DNA of 64,000 bases, from positions 1-64,000 of the forward strand of contig NZ_JACYOX010000007.1 in assembly GCF_015352955.1 (NCBI RefSeq). The letters are read 5' to 3'. Within the stretch, counting starts at the first letter, position 1; each line of letters opens with the position of its first letter. The stretch is from Noviherbaspirillum soli. Its GTDB lineage: Bacteria > Pseudomonadota > Gammaproteobacteria > Burkholderiales > Burkholderiaceae_D. Under the pieces are notes generated by a model. That model made no database searches. It was not told where the DNA came from and worked only from the letters and a program-made list of their open reading frames with translations. Of this stretch, positions 17,008 through 27,140 are shown in pieces. A program made the translations under genes and the position numbers.

Positions 17008-17334
17008 TCAAGGGGTGCCGCGGCGTTGCGCTTCCGGAATCTCCAGCGTCAGCAGCGCTGAACTCAGGGTCTTGCCATGGGCGTCCAGGGCCAGCGAGCG
17101 GGTCACGCCGCCAGCCAGCGCATCATGCAGTACAAAGTTCAGTGCGCCCAGGCCGGGCAGGGCGTAGCGCCGCACTTCTCCATGCACGATGGCGTGCAGA
17201 TGCTGTCGCACCCGCTCGGCAGTGAGCCAGCGCTCCAGCAGCGGATAATCCGCCGGGTCATAGGCAATCACCGAGATATTGGAAATATTGCCCTTGTCCC
17301 CGGCCCGGGAATGGGCGATGTCGCGCAGCAGCAT
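17008..17334 (-). CDS. AtuA-associated small protein
   Basis: The 108-residue protein starts MLLRDIAHSRAGDKGNISNISVIAYD and has VHGEVRRYALPGLGALNFVLHDALAGGVTRSLALDAHGKTLSSALL. This is the small partner found with, or fused to, AtuA-type (DUF1446) proteins. Its ATG at 17334 lies one base past the end of the AtuA-like gene, and its ribosome-binding site (GGAAAG) lies inside that gene, indicating translational coupling. The pair is known from acyclic terpene utilisation and from many unexplained catabolic operons. The exact reaction is not established. The Bug gene follows 92 bases downstream. Confidence 0.85.
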   Translation of the reverse strand: MLLRDIAHSRAGDKGNISNISVIAYDPADYPLLERWLTAERVRQHLHAIVHGEVRRYALPGLGALNFVLHDALAGGVTRSLALDAHGKTLSSALLTLEIPEAQRRGTP

Positions 17335-17335
17335 C

Positions 17336-18673
17336 TCAGCTTTCCTCCATATGGACGGTGGCAACCACGGCCTCGCGCGGCAACAGGGCAGACACTACCG
17401 CGACCACGTCGCGTGCCGATTTCGTCGCGCCGCCGCCCGCCGCCGGGCCGCAGGTGTACAGGGTTTCCACTTCATTGGCGATGCGCATTGCCTCCCGCAT
17501 GCTGTCGGTGCGGCCGGCGACGCGGATGCGCACTTCATAGGGCTCGACCGGCATCTGGCCGGACTGGCCGCCATGCATCGCATTCACGCCGAGCAGCTCA
17601 TAACGCATTTCGCTGGCCTGCACGCCGGTCAGCTCCAGCCGTTCCTCAACGATCGCCAACGCCAGTTCCGCACGTGCCAGCGCGCCCGGCCCGGCATAGG
17701 ACATCTGTCCCTCGCCGATATAGCTGTCCACATAGCCGACCGATACTTTCAGCGTCGGCGGGCGGGGGCGGCCGGTCGCGCCGCTGATGCGCACCTGGTC
17801 GATGCCGATCTCTTCCATGCGCACATTGGAAAAGTCGGCAACCACGTCCGGCGTCAAATAGGCGGCCGGGTCGTGGATCTCGTACAGCATCTGTTCCTTG
17901 CAGGTGGCAGCGCTGACCCGCCCGCCGCTGCCTGCCACCTTGCTGATGACGACGTTCCCTTCCTCGTCGACTTCGCCGATCGGAAAGCCCAGGCGTGCCA
18001 GTCCGGGCACATCCTTGTAGCCGGGGTCGGCGAAATAGCCGCCGGTAATCTGCCCGGCGCATTCCAGCAGATGGCCGACCAGGGTGCCTTGTCCCAGCCG
18101 CTGCCAGTCGTCCATGGCCCAGCCGAACTCATGGATCAGCGGCGCCAGCACCAGGGCAGGGTCGGCGGCGCGCCCGGTGACGACGATGTCGGCGCCCTGC
18201 GACAGCGCTTCCACCAGCGGTTGCGCCCCCAGGTAGGCATTGGCCGACAGCAGCCGTTCTCCCAGCCGGTCCAGCGGCAGGCCGGCGTCATCGAGGTAAC
18301 TGCCGCGGCGGAGGACTTCGGTGACGTCGTCGCCCTGCACGGCGGCGACCCGCAGGCCCGGCAACTGCAACGACCGGGCAATCTCGCGGATGCGGGCGGC
18401 GGCGGCCAGCGGATTGGCCGCGCCCATGTTGGTGACGATGCGTATGCCTTTGGCCGCGCACAGCGGCAGCACGGCCCGCATGCGCTCGTCAAGCAGCGGA
18501 TCGTAGCCGGCATCGGGGTCAGCCAGCCTGGCGCGCTGCGCCAGCGCGATCGTGCGTTCGGCCAGGCATTCGAAGACCAGGTAGTCGATGTCGCCCTTTT
18601 CCGCCAGTTCGACGGCTGGCTCGATGCGGTCTCCCGAATAACCGGCGCCGCCGCCAATCCTGATGCGTTTCAT
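17336..18673 (-). CDS. AtuA-like (DUF1446) acyclic terpene utilisation family protein
   Basis: The start ATG 18673 is preceded by GGGGGCGAT. The 445-residue protein begins MKRIRIGGGAGYSGDRIEPAVELAEKGDIDYLVFECLAERT and keeps family motifs GIRIVTNMGAANPLAAA, DIVVTGRAADPALVLAPLIHEFGW, LLECAGQITGGYFADPGYKDV and NAMHGGQSGQMPVEPYEVRIRVAGRT. It is cytoplasmic. AtuA itself is needed for citronellol/geraniol catabolism, but most homologues sit in operons for unknown acids. With an orphan Bug protein downstream and a divergent LysR regulator upstream, a role in uptake and breakdown of an organic acid is an inference. Confidence 0.88.
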   Translation of the reverse strand: MKRIRIGGGAGYSGDRIEPAVELAEKGDIDYLVFECLAERTIALAQRARLADPDAGYDPLLDERMRAVLPLCAAKGIRIVTNMGAANPLAAAARIREIARSLQLPGLRVAAVQGDDVTEVLRRGSYLDDAGLPLDRLGERLLSANAYLGAQPLVEALSQGADIVVTGRAADPALVLAPLIHEFGWAMDDWQRLGQGTLVGHLLECAGQITGGYFADPGYKDVPGLARLGFPIGEVDEEGNVVISKVAGSGGRVSAATCKEQMLYEIHDPAAYLTPDVVADFSNVRMEEIGIDQVRISGATGRPRPPTLKVSVGYVDSYIGEGQMSYAGPGALARAELALAIVEERLELTGVQASEMRYELLGVNAMHGGQSGQMPVEPYEVRIRVAGRTDSMREAMRIANEVETLYTCGPAAGGGATKSARDVVAVVSALLPREAVVATVHMEES

Positions 18674-18765
18674 ATCGCCCCCAATCGCGCCAGCGACGCT
18701 GCCGGCAACTGCATTGAACATGGCGCAGATTGTGGCGCCTGTTTTTCATTGAGTAAAATGGAAAG

Positions 18766-18785
18766 ATACGATCAATTCATCGTAT
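18766..18785. promoter_or_regulatory. LysR-type operator between atuA-like gene and its regulator
   Basis: ATACGAT-CAATTC-ATCGTAT is a perfect 7-bp inverted repeat. Counted from the second base it also satisfies the T-N11-A pattern of LysR boxes (T18767, A18779). It lies 14 bases before the LysR start at 18800 and 93 bases from the divergent AtuA-like start, the usual place for control of both genes. Confidence 0.75.
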
Positions 18786-18799
18786 TTCGAGATCAATTC

Positions 18800-19723
18800 A
18801 TGAAGGCCAATATTTCCACCCGCCTGCTGCAGGCATTCGTCGCGCTGGACGAACTGAAGCATTTCACCCGCGCCGCCGAGCGCTGCCATACGTCCCAGTC
18901 CGCATTCAGCGTGATGATCAAGAAGCTCGAAGCCGCGGTCGGCGCCAGGCTGTTCGAACGCAGTACCCGCAAGGTGACGCTGACGCCGGAAGGCGAGCTG
19001 TTCGCCCAGGTGGCGCGCAACCTGATCGGGGAAATCGATGCCGCCTTCGACGACATGGCCGAGTACGTGGCGCGCCGTCGCGGACGGGTATCCATCGCCG
19101 CGCTGCCCTCGCTGGCCGCCAAGGGACTGCCCGCGGTCATTGCGCAGTACAGGGCGCTTTACCCGGGCGTCACGGTGACCCTGCAGGACACCTTGTCCGA
19201 CCAGTGCCTGGCGCTGCTGCGGCAGGGCAGGGTGGATCTGGTGCTGACCGCGCCCGGCGCCAGCTTCGCCGAGTTCGAGACCAAGCTGCTGTGCAGCGAT
19301 CCCTTCTATCTGGTCTGCCGGGCCGACCATGCGCTGGCAGGGAAGCGCAAAGTCCGGGTCGCCGATCTCGCCGGGCATTCCATCATCCATCTCGCCAAGT
19401 CGTCCAGCGTGCGCCAGCATGTCGACCTGCTGCTGCGCGGCGTCGATGCCGCGCATGCGGGCTTCGAGGTCGAGCATCTGGCCACCGTGGCCGGCCTGGT
19501 GGAACAGGGACTGGGCATCAGCCTGGTGCCGGAACTGACCCTGTTCCAGTTCCGGCAGATGGGGCTGGTGGCTGTCCCGCTGGAAGCCGGCGAACCGATG
19601 CGCCCGATTCTGATCGTGAAGCGGCGTGATCAGGCCTTGTCACTGGCTGCGCAGGCGATGCTGGCGCTGATCGAGAAACATATCCGGCCAGCCAGCTCAC
19701 TGCGCCGTCATGAGCTGGTTTGA
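18800..19723 (+). CDS. LysR-family transcriptional regulator of the AtuA-like cluster
   Basis: A 307-residue protein. The N-terminal winged helix-turn-helix is STRLLQAFVALDELKHFTRAAERCHTSQSAFSVMIKKLEAAVGARLFERSTRKVTLTPEG, and the substrate-binding domain follows (RVSIAALPSLAAKGLPAVIAQYRALYPGVTV onward). The ATG at 18800 is preferred over an in-frame ATG at 18758, because the palindromic operator at 18766-18785 would otherwise lie in the coding region and the helix-turn-helix starts right after the later Met. It is divergent from the AtuA-like operon, which it presumably activates in response to a catabolic intermediate. Confidence 0.9.
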   Translation: MKANISTRLLQAFVALDELKHFTRAAERCHTSQSAFSVMIKKLEAAVGARLFERSTRKVTLTPEGELFAQVARNLIGEIDAAFDDMAEYVARRRGRVSIAALPSLAAKGLPAVIAQYRALYPGVTVTLQDTLSDQCLALLRQGRVDLVLTAPGASFAEFETKLLCSDPFYLVCRADHALAGKRKVRVADLAGHSIIHLAKSSSVRQHVDLLLRGVDAAHAGFEVEHLATVAGLVEQGLGISLVPELTLFQFRQMGLVAVPLEAGEPMRPILIVKRRDQALSLAAQAMLALIEKHIRPASSLRRHELV

Positions 19724-19870
19724 AGGAACGTTGAACAACGTTGAACAAGGCATCGGATGCGCTTTGCTAGTCAGCCAAGGAAATTTCCTGAGTGAACTTT
19801 CCGGAGCGCATGCAATCCAAGTTGATCTGCATATAACAAACAAGCCGTCGGCCAGGCCAGAATAACCACA

Positions 19871-20995
19871 ATGCCGAATTCATCCCGCCAAGTCCTGTCC
19901 GCACCCCTCCGTCCGGTCGCCAATGCGCCTCTGCGCCTGCACATCGCTGGCCGCGCATGGCGCGCGGTCTCGCTGATGCTCCTGCCCGTGCTGTGCCACG
20001 CCGGCCAGGACAGGCTGGTCATGGGCGGCGCGGACCTGGCGGCCGAACTGCCGTCGCTGCCTGGCGAAGAACGTGCCGAGCAGGCCGATGCGCTCCATGT
20101 GGCGCCTGAAAGCATCGCCCTGCGCGAGGGCGCTGCCGATGGCATGGTCGGCATGCGCCTGGATAACTACCGGGATGATCTGCCTTCGCTCTCGCTGGAA
20201 AAGGGCTGGCTGGTATCGAACCGGCTGGCCATGGGCGGCGCCTATACCGTGCGCAACAAGGCATCCGAGCTGGTGCTCAATGCAGTGTATGCGACACGTC
20301 CCGATGCGCGCATCCTGCTGTCCATGTCGCAGCTGCGCGCCTCCGATGCCGCCTATGCGCAGAACGGCGACGCCAGGACCGTGCTCCAGACCAGCTATCT
20401 GTCGACCTTCCGCAAGCAGTGGGGCAAGAGCAGGATGCTGCCCGAAGCCGGCGTGACCGTCTTCGTTTCGCGCACGGCCGGCGCGGATCGCCGCAGCACG
20501 GCATCCGACGGGCTGGAAATGGGCACGCTGGCCGGCACCATGCTGAAACTGGCCGCACGCCCCATGCTTCGCACCCGGGTCGAGCTGAGCTACCAGACGG
20601 AGAGCACGGCCTATGACAATCCACTGGCAGCCTATGCCCGCGACAGGCAGGCGTCGGGCAGCCTGGATTACTTCCATACCTTCGCCGACTGCAGCCGGCT
20701 GCATGGCCGCTATACCGGCGGCCACGGCTTGAGCAAGACCGACCTGGCGTACGAGAAGGGCGCGTTCCGGCTGGGTTTCCTGCAGATCCGGGGCGCGGAG
20801 TACAGCGACAACCGGGTCCAGCTGCGCTACTCCCTGCCGCTGGGCCGCGCGCGCCATGCCAGCACCGTTTGCGATGGCGCGCCGGATGCGCCATCAGCCT
20901 TCCGCACGATGGTGGATGCCGCCACCACGCGCTCGCCCTATCTGCCCAGTTCGCCGGTCACCAGAACCGTGCCGGCCATGGAAGCGCCTGGCTAG
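19871..20995 (+). CDS. Predicted exported beta-barrel-like protein
   Basis: A 374-residue protein. The N-terminal region contains a signal-like stretch (AWRAVSLMLLPVLCHA, cut before GQDRLV); a start closer to it than ATG 19871 is possible. The rest has alternating polar/hydrophobic strands rich in aromatic, Arg and Asp residues (LDNYRDDLPSLSLEKGWLVSNRLAMGGAYTV, ELSYQTESTAYDNPLAAYARD, KGAFRLGFLQIRGAEYSDNRVQLRYSLPL), as in outer-membrane barrels. I do not recognise the family. Its stop overlaps the convergent LysR gene (20992) by four bases. The opposite strand is also open over most of this length but lacks family similarity and a ribosome-binding site. Confidence 0.65.
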   Translation: MPNSSRQVLSAPLRPVANAPLRLHIAGRAWRAVSLMLLPVLCHAGQDRLVMGGADLAAELPSLPGEERAEQADALHVAPESIALREGAADGMVGMRLDNYRDDLPSLSLEKGWLVSNRLAMGGAYTVRNKASELVLNAVYATRPDARILLSMSQLRASDAAYAQNGDARTVLQTSYLSTFRKQWGKSRMLPEAGVTVFVSRTAGADRRSTASDGLEMGTLAGTMLKLAARPMLRTRVELSYQTESTAYDNPLAAYARDRQASGSLDYFHTFADCSRLHGRYTGGHGLSKTDLAYEKGAFRLGFLQIRGAEYSDNRVQLRYSLPLGRARHASTVCDGAPDAPSAFRTMVDAATTRSPYLPSSPVTRTVPAMEAPG

Positions 20996-21867
20996 CCCGA
21001 TAGCTGGTCGGCACGTTCCCGCAGGCAGGTCACCAGCATGGCAATCGCCGGCCGCTGCAATGCCGGGCGCCTTACCAGCACGCCGACCTCGCGCAGCAGC
21101 GCAGGCCCCGGCAAGTCAAAGTGGCTGACGCTGCCGTCGCTTGTCGCCTGGATCAGGTCGCCAGGCACCACTGCCCAGCCCAGACCCTCACGCACCATCT
21201 GCAGGATGACCGCCGGCTCATCCAGCTCCATGCCTTCCGTGACCCATATCCGCTGCGCTCTCAGGAACTGGTCCACCAGCTGGCCGCCATGGGAATGCCG
21301 GTTGTAGCGGATGAAAGGCAGGCGCGCCGGCAGGCTCTTCAGGTCGCCCGGCATGCCGGGCGGCGCAATGCCGATGTAGCGCTCGCGCATTACCGTCAGC
21401 CATTTCAGGTCTGCCGGTATGCCCAGCCGGGGACGGATCATCACCGCCAGGTCGAGTTCCCGCGTGTCGACCTGCGACAGCAGCTGCACCGACATGCCGG
21501 GAACGATGTTGATATGCACGGCCGGATGATGCCTGCGAAACTGCTGCAGCGCCCTGGGCAGCAGCGTGGCCTGCACGGTCGATATGGCGCCGACCTCCAG
21601 CCGCGCCGGTTCGCCAGTGCCGCCCGGCTGTCCGCGCATGCCTTCGTAGAGTTCCAGCATGCGGGCCGCGTCGGCCAGGATGCGGCGGCCTTCCGGCCCC
21701 AGCTTCACCGACTTGCCGGTGCGTTCGAACAGCTGGCAGCCGAGGTCTTCCTCCAGCTTGCGCATCTGCAGGCTGACGGCGGACTGCGTCAGGCCCAGGC
21801 GCTCTCCGGCTGCCGAAAACGAGGCGGTTTCAGCGGCCACCAGGAACGTGCGCAGGTAACGCAGCAT
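20992..21867 (-). CDS. LysR-family transcriptional regulator
   Basis: A 291-residue protein with N-terminal MLRYLRTFLVAAETASFSAAGERLGLTQSAVSLQMRKLEEDLGCQLFERTGKSVKLGPEG, a clean LysR helix-turn-helix, and an effector-binding domain with RLEVGAISTVQATLLPRALQQFRRHHPAVHINIVPG. The ATG at 21867 follows CGAGGA. An in-frame ATG at 21900 would overlap the palindrome at 21896-21916 and is rejected. It is divergent from the VOC/DHDPS-like/hydratase operon (22019-24231), which it probably controls. Confidence 0.9.
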   Translation of the reverse strand: MLRYLRTFLVAAETASFSAAGERLGLTQSAVSLQMRKLEEDLGCQLFERTGKSVKLGPEGRRILADAARMLELYEGMRGQPGGTGEPARLEVGAISTVQATLLPRALQQFRRHHPAVHINIVPGMSVQLLSQVDTRELDLAVMIRPRLGIPADLKWLTVMRERYIGIAPPGMPGDLKSLPARLPFIRYNRHSHGGQLVDQFLRAQRIWVTEGMELDEPAVILQMVREGLGWAVVPGDLIQATSDGSVSHFDLPGPALLREVGVLVRRPALQRPAIAMLVTCLRERADQLSG

Positions 21868-21895
21868 GTGAACATCCTCGGCATTTTTGAAAGCA

Positions 21896-21916
21896 AGCAT
21901 GAGAATAACGCATGCT
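21896..21916. promoter_or_regulatory. LysR box, AGCAT-N11-ATGCT
   Basis: AGCATG and CATGCT form a perfect inverted repeat around AGAATAACG, giving AGCAT-N11-ATGCT and the T-N11-A core. It lies 28 bases before the LysR start (21867) and 103 bases before the VOC gene, as expected for autoregulation and activation of the divergent operon. Confidence 0.75.
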
Positions 21917-22018
21917 CAGCCTTGGCAAGACTCATTTCTGTTTCGCGCGCAGCCTTTATATAATCGTCTTCGTTTCGGAATGCCCTGCCAACCGCCTCGC
22001 CAACCATTAAGGATCATC

Positions 22019-22447
22019 ATGCAAGCCACGCCTGTGCCACTGTTCCATCTCGCCTTCCCCGTACACGACCTCGCGGCGGCGCGCGGCTTCTACGGCGAAC
22101 TGCTGGGCTGCCCGGAAGGCCGCAGCTCGGACGCCTGGGTCGACTTCGATTTCTATGGCCACCAGGTGGTCGCCCACCTGGCGCCTGAGGAAACCGGCGC
22201 CAGCGCGCGCAACGCGGTGGATGGCGACGACGTGCCGGTGCGCCATTTCGGCGCCATCCTGTCCATGGAACAATGGCAGTCGCTGGCCGACCGCCTCGAG
22301 GCCGCCGGCATACGCTTCATCATCGAGCCGCATATCCGCTTCAAGGGCCAGACCGGCGAGCAGGCCACCATGTTCTTCCTCGATCCGTCGGGCAATGCGC
22401 TGGAATTCAAGGCGTTCGGCGACATGAGCCAGGTATTCGCCAAATAA
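22019..22447 (+). CDS. VOC-superfamily (glyoxalase/dioxygenase-like) protein
   Basis: A 142-residue VOC protein starts [31 protein letters not shown]. It contains [16 protein letters not shown] and ends with [17 protein letters not shown]. The metal ligands usual in the fold are His10, His in GHQVVAHL and Glu in NALEFK, so a divalent metal enzyme is plausible. The ATG follows AAGGATCATC. It is the first gene of the operon regulated by the divergent LysR. Close relatives are often annotated as glyoxalases without known substrate; an isomerase or C-C lyase role in the same pathway as the DHDPS-like enzyme is inference. Confidence 0.88.
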   Translation: MQATPVPLFHLAFPVHDLAAARGFYGELLGCPEGRSSDAWVDFDFYGHQVVAHLAPEETGASARNAVDGDDVPVRHFGAILSMEQWQSLADRLEAAGIRFIIEPHIRFKGQTGEQATMFFLDPSGNALEFKAFGDMSQVFAK

Positions 22448-22487
22448 GCCTGTCCATCCCGACGACACAATGACTCAAGGAGCAGCC

Positions 22488-23423
22488 ATGCCCGTGTTTG
22501 ATGAATCCGCCAAAGGCGTCTATCTGATCACCGTCACGCCGTTCTCGGATAACGGCGCGCTCGACCTCGACAGCACCGACCGCATGGTCGACTTCTGCCT
22601 GGAGAGCGGCGTCGACGGCCTGACCATCCTCGGCATCATGGGCGAGGCCAGCAAGCTGACCGCCGAGGAATCGCGGACATTCGCCAGGCGGGTGCTGGAC
22701 CGGGTCCGGGGCCGCGTGCCGGTCATCGTCGGCGCTTCCGCGCCCGGGTTTGCGCCCATGGGCGAGCTGGCCAAGAGCGTGATGGACATGGGCGCGGCCG
22801 GCGTCATGGTGGCGCCGGCATCGACCCTGCGCACCGACGACCAGATCATTGCCTATTTCGACATGGTGACCGAAACCCTGGGCGCCCAGGTGCCTTGGGT
22901 ATTGCAGGACCATCCGGTATCGACCGGGGTGCAGATGGCCACGCCGGTGGTGCTGCGCATCATGAAGAATTCGCCGAGCTGCGTGATGCTCAAGCACGAG
23001 GACAGTCCGGGCCTGGCCAAGCTGAGCGCGATTCGCGCCGCCAGCGACCGCGGCGAGGTGCGCCGCCTGTCCATCCTGGCCGGCAATGGCGGCGGCCTGT
23101 TCCTGCCGGAAGAGCTGAGCCGCGGCGCGGATGGCGCCATGACCGGCTTCGCTTACCCGGAAATGATGGTGGACGTCTGCCGCGCCCATGCCGCCGGCAA
23201 TGTCGAGCGGGCGCATGACCTCTTTGACGCCTACCTGCCGCTGGCGCGCTATGAACAGCAGACCGGCGTCGGGCTGGCGGTGCGCAAGCACATCCTGGCG
23301 CAGCGCGGCGTGATTGCCTCGTCGGCGGTGCGCAAGCCCGGCCCGAAACTGTCTGCCCAGGACATCGCCGATATCGAACTGCTGACCCGCCGCCAGGAAA
23401 AGCGCCTGCGCGAGATCCAATAA
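22488..23423 (+). CDS. DHDPS/NAL-family class I aldolase or dehydratase
   Basis: A 311-residue TIM-barrel protein; the ATG at 22488 follows AAGGAG. The N-terminus is KGVYLITVTPFSDNGALDLD and the substrate-carboxylate loop is GLTILGIMGEASKLT. The Schiff-base lysine is in SCVMLKHEDSPG (Lys169). The Tyr of the usual YNYP motif is replaced by QDHP (Asp141-His142), so it is not a typical DapA. Such variants belong to the aldolase/dehydratase groups acting on keto acids in catabolism. Together with the downstream hydratase-type enzyme it suggests cleavage of a sugar-acid or aromatic-derived keto acid. Confidence 0.88.
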   Translation: MPVFDESAKGVYLITVTPFSDNGALDLDSTDRMVDFCLESGVDGLTILGIMGEASKLTAEESRTFARRVLDRVRGRVPVIVGASAPGFAPMGELAKSVMDMGAAGVMVAPASTLRTDDQIIAYFDMVTETLGAQVPWVLQDHPVSTGVQMATPVVLRIMKNSPSCVMLKHEDSPGLAKLSAIRAASDRGEVRRLSILAGNGGGLFLPEELSRGADGAMTGFAYPEMMVDVCRAHAAGNVERAHDLFDAYLPLARYEQQTGVGLAVRKHILAQRGVIASSAVRKPGPKLSAQDIADIELLTRRQEKRLREIQ

Positions 23424-23439
23424 GCCCTACAGGATGAAC

Positions 23440-24227
23440 ATGACACCAGAACAGATAGCCGCCGCCTTCCGCCAGGCCAGGCAGGCAAGCACCGCGCTAG
23501 ACGCCTATCCGGCCGATGAACTGCCGGCCAGCCTGGAGAGCGCCTATGCAATCCAGGAAATCGCGATCGGGGCCTGGGATGACCGGGTCGCCGGATGGAA
23601 GGTGGCCGCGGTGCAGCCGGCCTTCCGCGAGAAATACCCGGCCGAGCGCCTTGCCGGCCCGGTGTTTTCGCGCACCGTCCGGCAAGGCGGGGACACCGCC
23701 GCGGAGGTGCCGGTGATCGAGAATGGTTATGCGGCGGTGGAGGCGGAATTCGCGGTTCGTATCGCCAGGACCGTGCCGCCACTGCCGGCTGACGCCGATC
23801 CGGCCAGCCTGCTGCCTTATGTGGAAGGGGTGTACGCCGCATTCGAGATCGCCGCCAGCCCCCTGGCGACCCTGAGCGCGCTCGGGCCAGGCGCGGTGAT
23901 CAGCGACTTCGGCAACAACAGCGGACTGGTGCTCGGCCCGCGTTTGCCGATGACCGTGCTGACCGAGCCGTCATCCGCCACCGCAGTCACCGAGATCAAT
24001 GGCGCCAGGGCAGGCGAGGGCGGTGCCGCCAGGGTGCCGGGCGGCCCGCTGGCCGCGGTGCTGTTCCTGGCCCGGCATCTGGCCGCGCGCGGGCGCAGCC
24101 TGAACGAAGGCGACTGGGTGTCGACCGGGGCCGCCACCGGCATTCATCCTGTCAGGCCGGGCGACGCGGCTCGCGCAGTGTTCAACGATACCCATGTCGT
24201 GTCGGCAGTAATCGTCAGGGCAGGCAG

Positions 24228-24231
<4 letters not shown>
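23440..24231 (+). CDS. 2-keto-4-pentenoate hydratase (FAH superfamily)
   Basis: A 263-residue protein of the MhpD/DmpE type. The ATG at 23440 has AGGATG at good distance; the ATG at 23434 lies too close to the same site. Motifs are YAIQEIAIGAWDDRVAGWKVAAVQPA, YAAVEAEFAVRIARTVPP (metal-binding Glu pair), VEGVYAAFEIAASPL and DWVSTGAATGIHPVRPGD. The family adds water to 2-oxopent-4-enoate-like acids or decarboxylates related ones, with Mg2+ or Mn2+. It is 16 bases after the DHDPS-like gene, so in one operon. It converges on the AGCS symporter with a 4-base overlap. Confidence 0.88.
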
Positions 24232-25649
<1,418 letters not shown>

Positions 25650-26192
25650 TACGCTGCATTCCCCCGGTGAAGGTTCGGCGTTGCGAACCGGATAGATTCA
25701 GTAGCGCAAGGCATGAACTTGTTCGGGATCAGACCATGGCACCGTTGTCGCACTGCGTAGAGCGCTGCCGGGCATCATGCCAAATCGGGCACCAGGTAAC
25801 CCGACATTGCGCAACTGTTCAGTATGGTTTTGGCGCAGCGGATGTGCGTTTGCGGGCGATGCCAATCGGAAGGGGCGGCCTTCACCAACCCGCATGCAGC
25901 AATCCGGCAAGCTGGCAGGAATGTGACTTCATGCGCGCCGATGGCGCGTCGAGCCGAGCCGAGACGGCATGCTTGCGGCTTCTTGCGTCTGCCGTAACAG
26001 GCTCATCGCGCGACCACGGCCGGGCTTCGTTGGCCGTCGCCATCAGGGCATTAGGGCATCGGGGCATCGGGGCATCCAGCAATCAGGCGATCGGTTCACG
26101 CGGCGCTGCCACGAATTGCAGTGCCGCGTGCTCAGCAGGGAGAAAGCGGCGCCTTCATTGCTGACGCCGTGCTCTATTCATTGCGCAGCCTG
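25650..26192. other. Intergenic region with a short 8-bp tandem repeat
   Basis: No supported gene. It contains the AGCS promoter (minus strand) and, at 26046-26077, four tandem 8-base units GGGCATTA, GGGCATCG, GGGCATCG, GGGCATCC. The rest is unremarkable and may contain decayed coding sequence. Confidence 0.5.
26046..26077. repeat. Tandem repeat, four 8-bp units
   Basis: GGGCATTA, GGGCATCG twice and GGGCATCC lie head to tail. Such short tandem repeats can vary in copy number by slippage. No gene reads through it. Confidence 0.8.
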
Positions 26193-27140
26193 CTATTTCA
26201 GCAAGCCTGCATTCTTCGCATCTTCCAGATACTGCTTGCTGCGCCTGGCAAGGAAGTCGGGCATCTCTTCCAGGCCGACGTCGACCAGGTCATAGCCGCC
26301 GTCCACCAGTTTCTTGCGGCTTTCCGGGTCGCGGTTGAGTTCACCCATCATGTTCGATACCTGCTGCTGCACTTCCCGCGGCGTGCCCTTGGGCACGGCA
26401 ATGCCGCGGTAAGCGCCGTCGACCCAGTTCAGGCCCAGTTCCTTGAACGTCGGCGCATCCGGGAAGGCCGGGTGGCGCTTTTCCGACGCCACTGCGAGCA
26501 GCCGCATATTGCCCTTTTGCTGCACCGCCATGGGCAAATACGTCATGGCGGCATTCACATGGCCGCCCATCACCGAGGCGATCAGGTCGCCGGTGCCCTT
26601 GAAAGGGACATAGGTCGTCTTGATGCCGGCCAGCTTGTCTAGCCGTTCATGCGCCATGTGGTTGGCCGACATGCTGCCCGAGCCCGCAAAGCTCACCATG
26701 CCTGGCTTTTCCTTGGCTGCCTTGATCAGGTCTTCATACGATTTGATCGGGCTGCTGGCCGGCACCACGATGGCGTCGGGCGTGAAATGGTAGAAGTAGA
26801 CCGGCGTGATGTCCTCGGTCTTGTAGCTAACCGATCCTTCCAGCGGCTGCAGCACGATATGCGGCAGGTTGACGCCGGCAATCGTATAGCCGTCGGCCGG
26901 CAGGCTGTTAAGCTGTGCCCACACCAGGCCGCCGCCGGCGCCAGGACGATTGACCACGACCATGGACTGCTTGTATTTGCTCCTGAAGACTTCCGATTGC
27001 AGACGCGCCACGTAGTCGGATTCACCGCCGGCCGTGAACGGGATGATGTACTGCACCTGTTTATCGGGATAGGCAGCATGGGCGCTCAGGCTCATGACGA
27101 GCGCCGTCATTCCTGCGCCAGCGAGTTTGGCAAGTTTCAT
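26193..27140 (-). CDS. Bug/TctC-family periplasmic substrate-binding protein
   Basis: The ATG at 27140 follows ACGGAGAC. The signal peptide is MKLAKLAGAGMTALVMSLSAHA, then AYPDKQVQYIIPFTAGGESDYVARL. Further motifs are VVVNRPGAGGGLVWAQL, SLPADGYTIAGV, YKTEDITPVYFYHF and VPFKGTGDLIASVMGGHVNAAM. The ligand loop GGESD differs from the more common GGxxD context of the other two Bug proteins here, so a different ligand is likely. No TctAB genes or enzymes are adjacent on its strand; it appears to be an orphan binding protein. Confidence 0.92.
   Translation of the reverse strand: MKLAKLAGAGMTALVMSLSAHAAYPDKQVQYIIPFTAGGESDYVARLQSEVFRSKYKQSMVVVNRPGAGGGLVWAQLNSLPADGYTIAGVNLPHIVLQPLEGSVSYKTEDITPVYFYHFTPDAIVVPASSPIKSYEDLIKAAKEKPGMVSFAGSGSMSANHMAHERLDKLAGIKTTYVPFKGTGDLIASVMGGHVNAAMTYLPMAVQQKGNMRLLAVASEKRHPAFPDAPTFKELGLNWVDGAYRGIAVPKGTPREVQQQVSNMMGELNRDPESRKKLVDGGYDLVDVGLEEMPDFLARRSKQYLEDAKNAGLLK

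Noticed and set aside
17279-18799. Upstream extension of the LysR frame from 18800 back to 17279
   Set aside because: It is antisense to the AtuA-like gene and lacks sense; the LysR fold starts just after the ATG at 18800.
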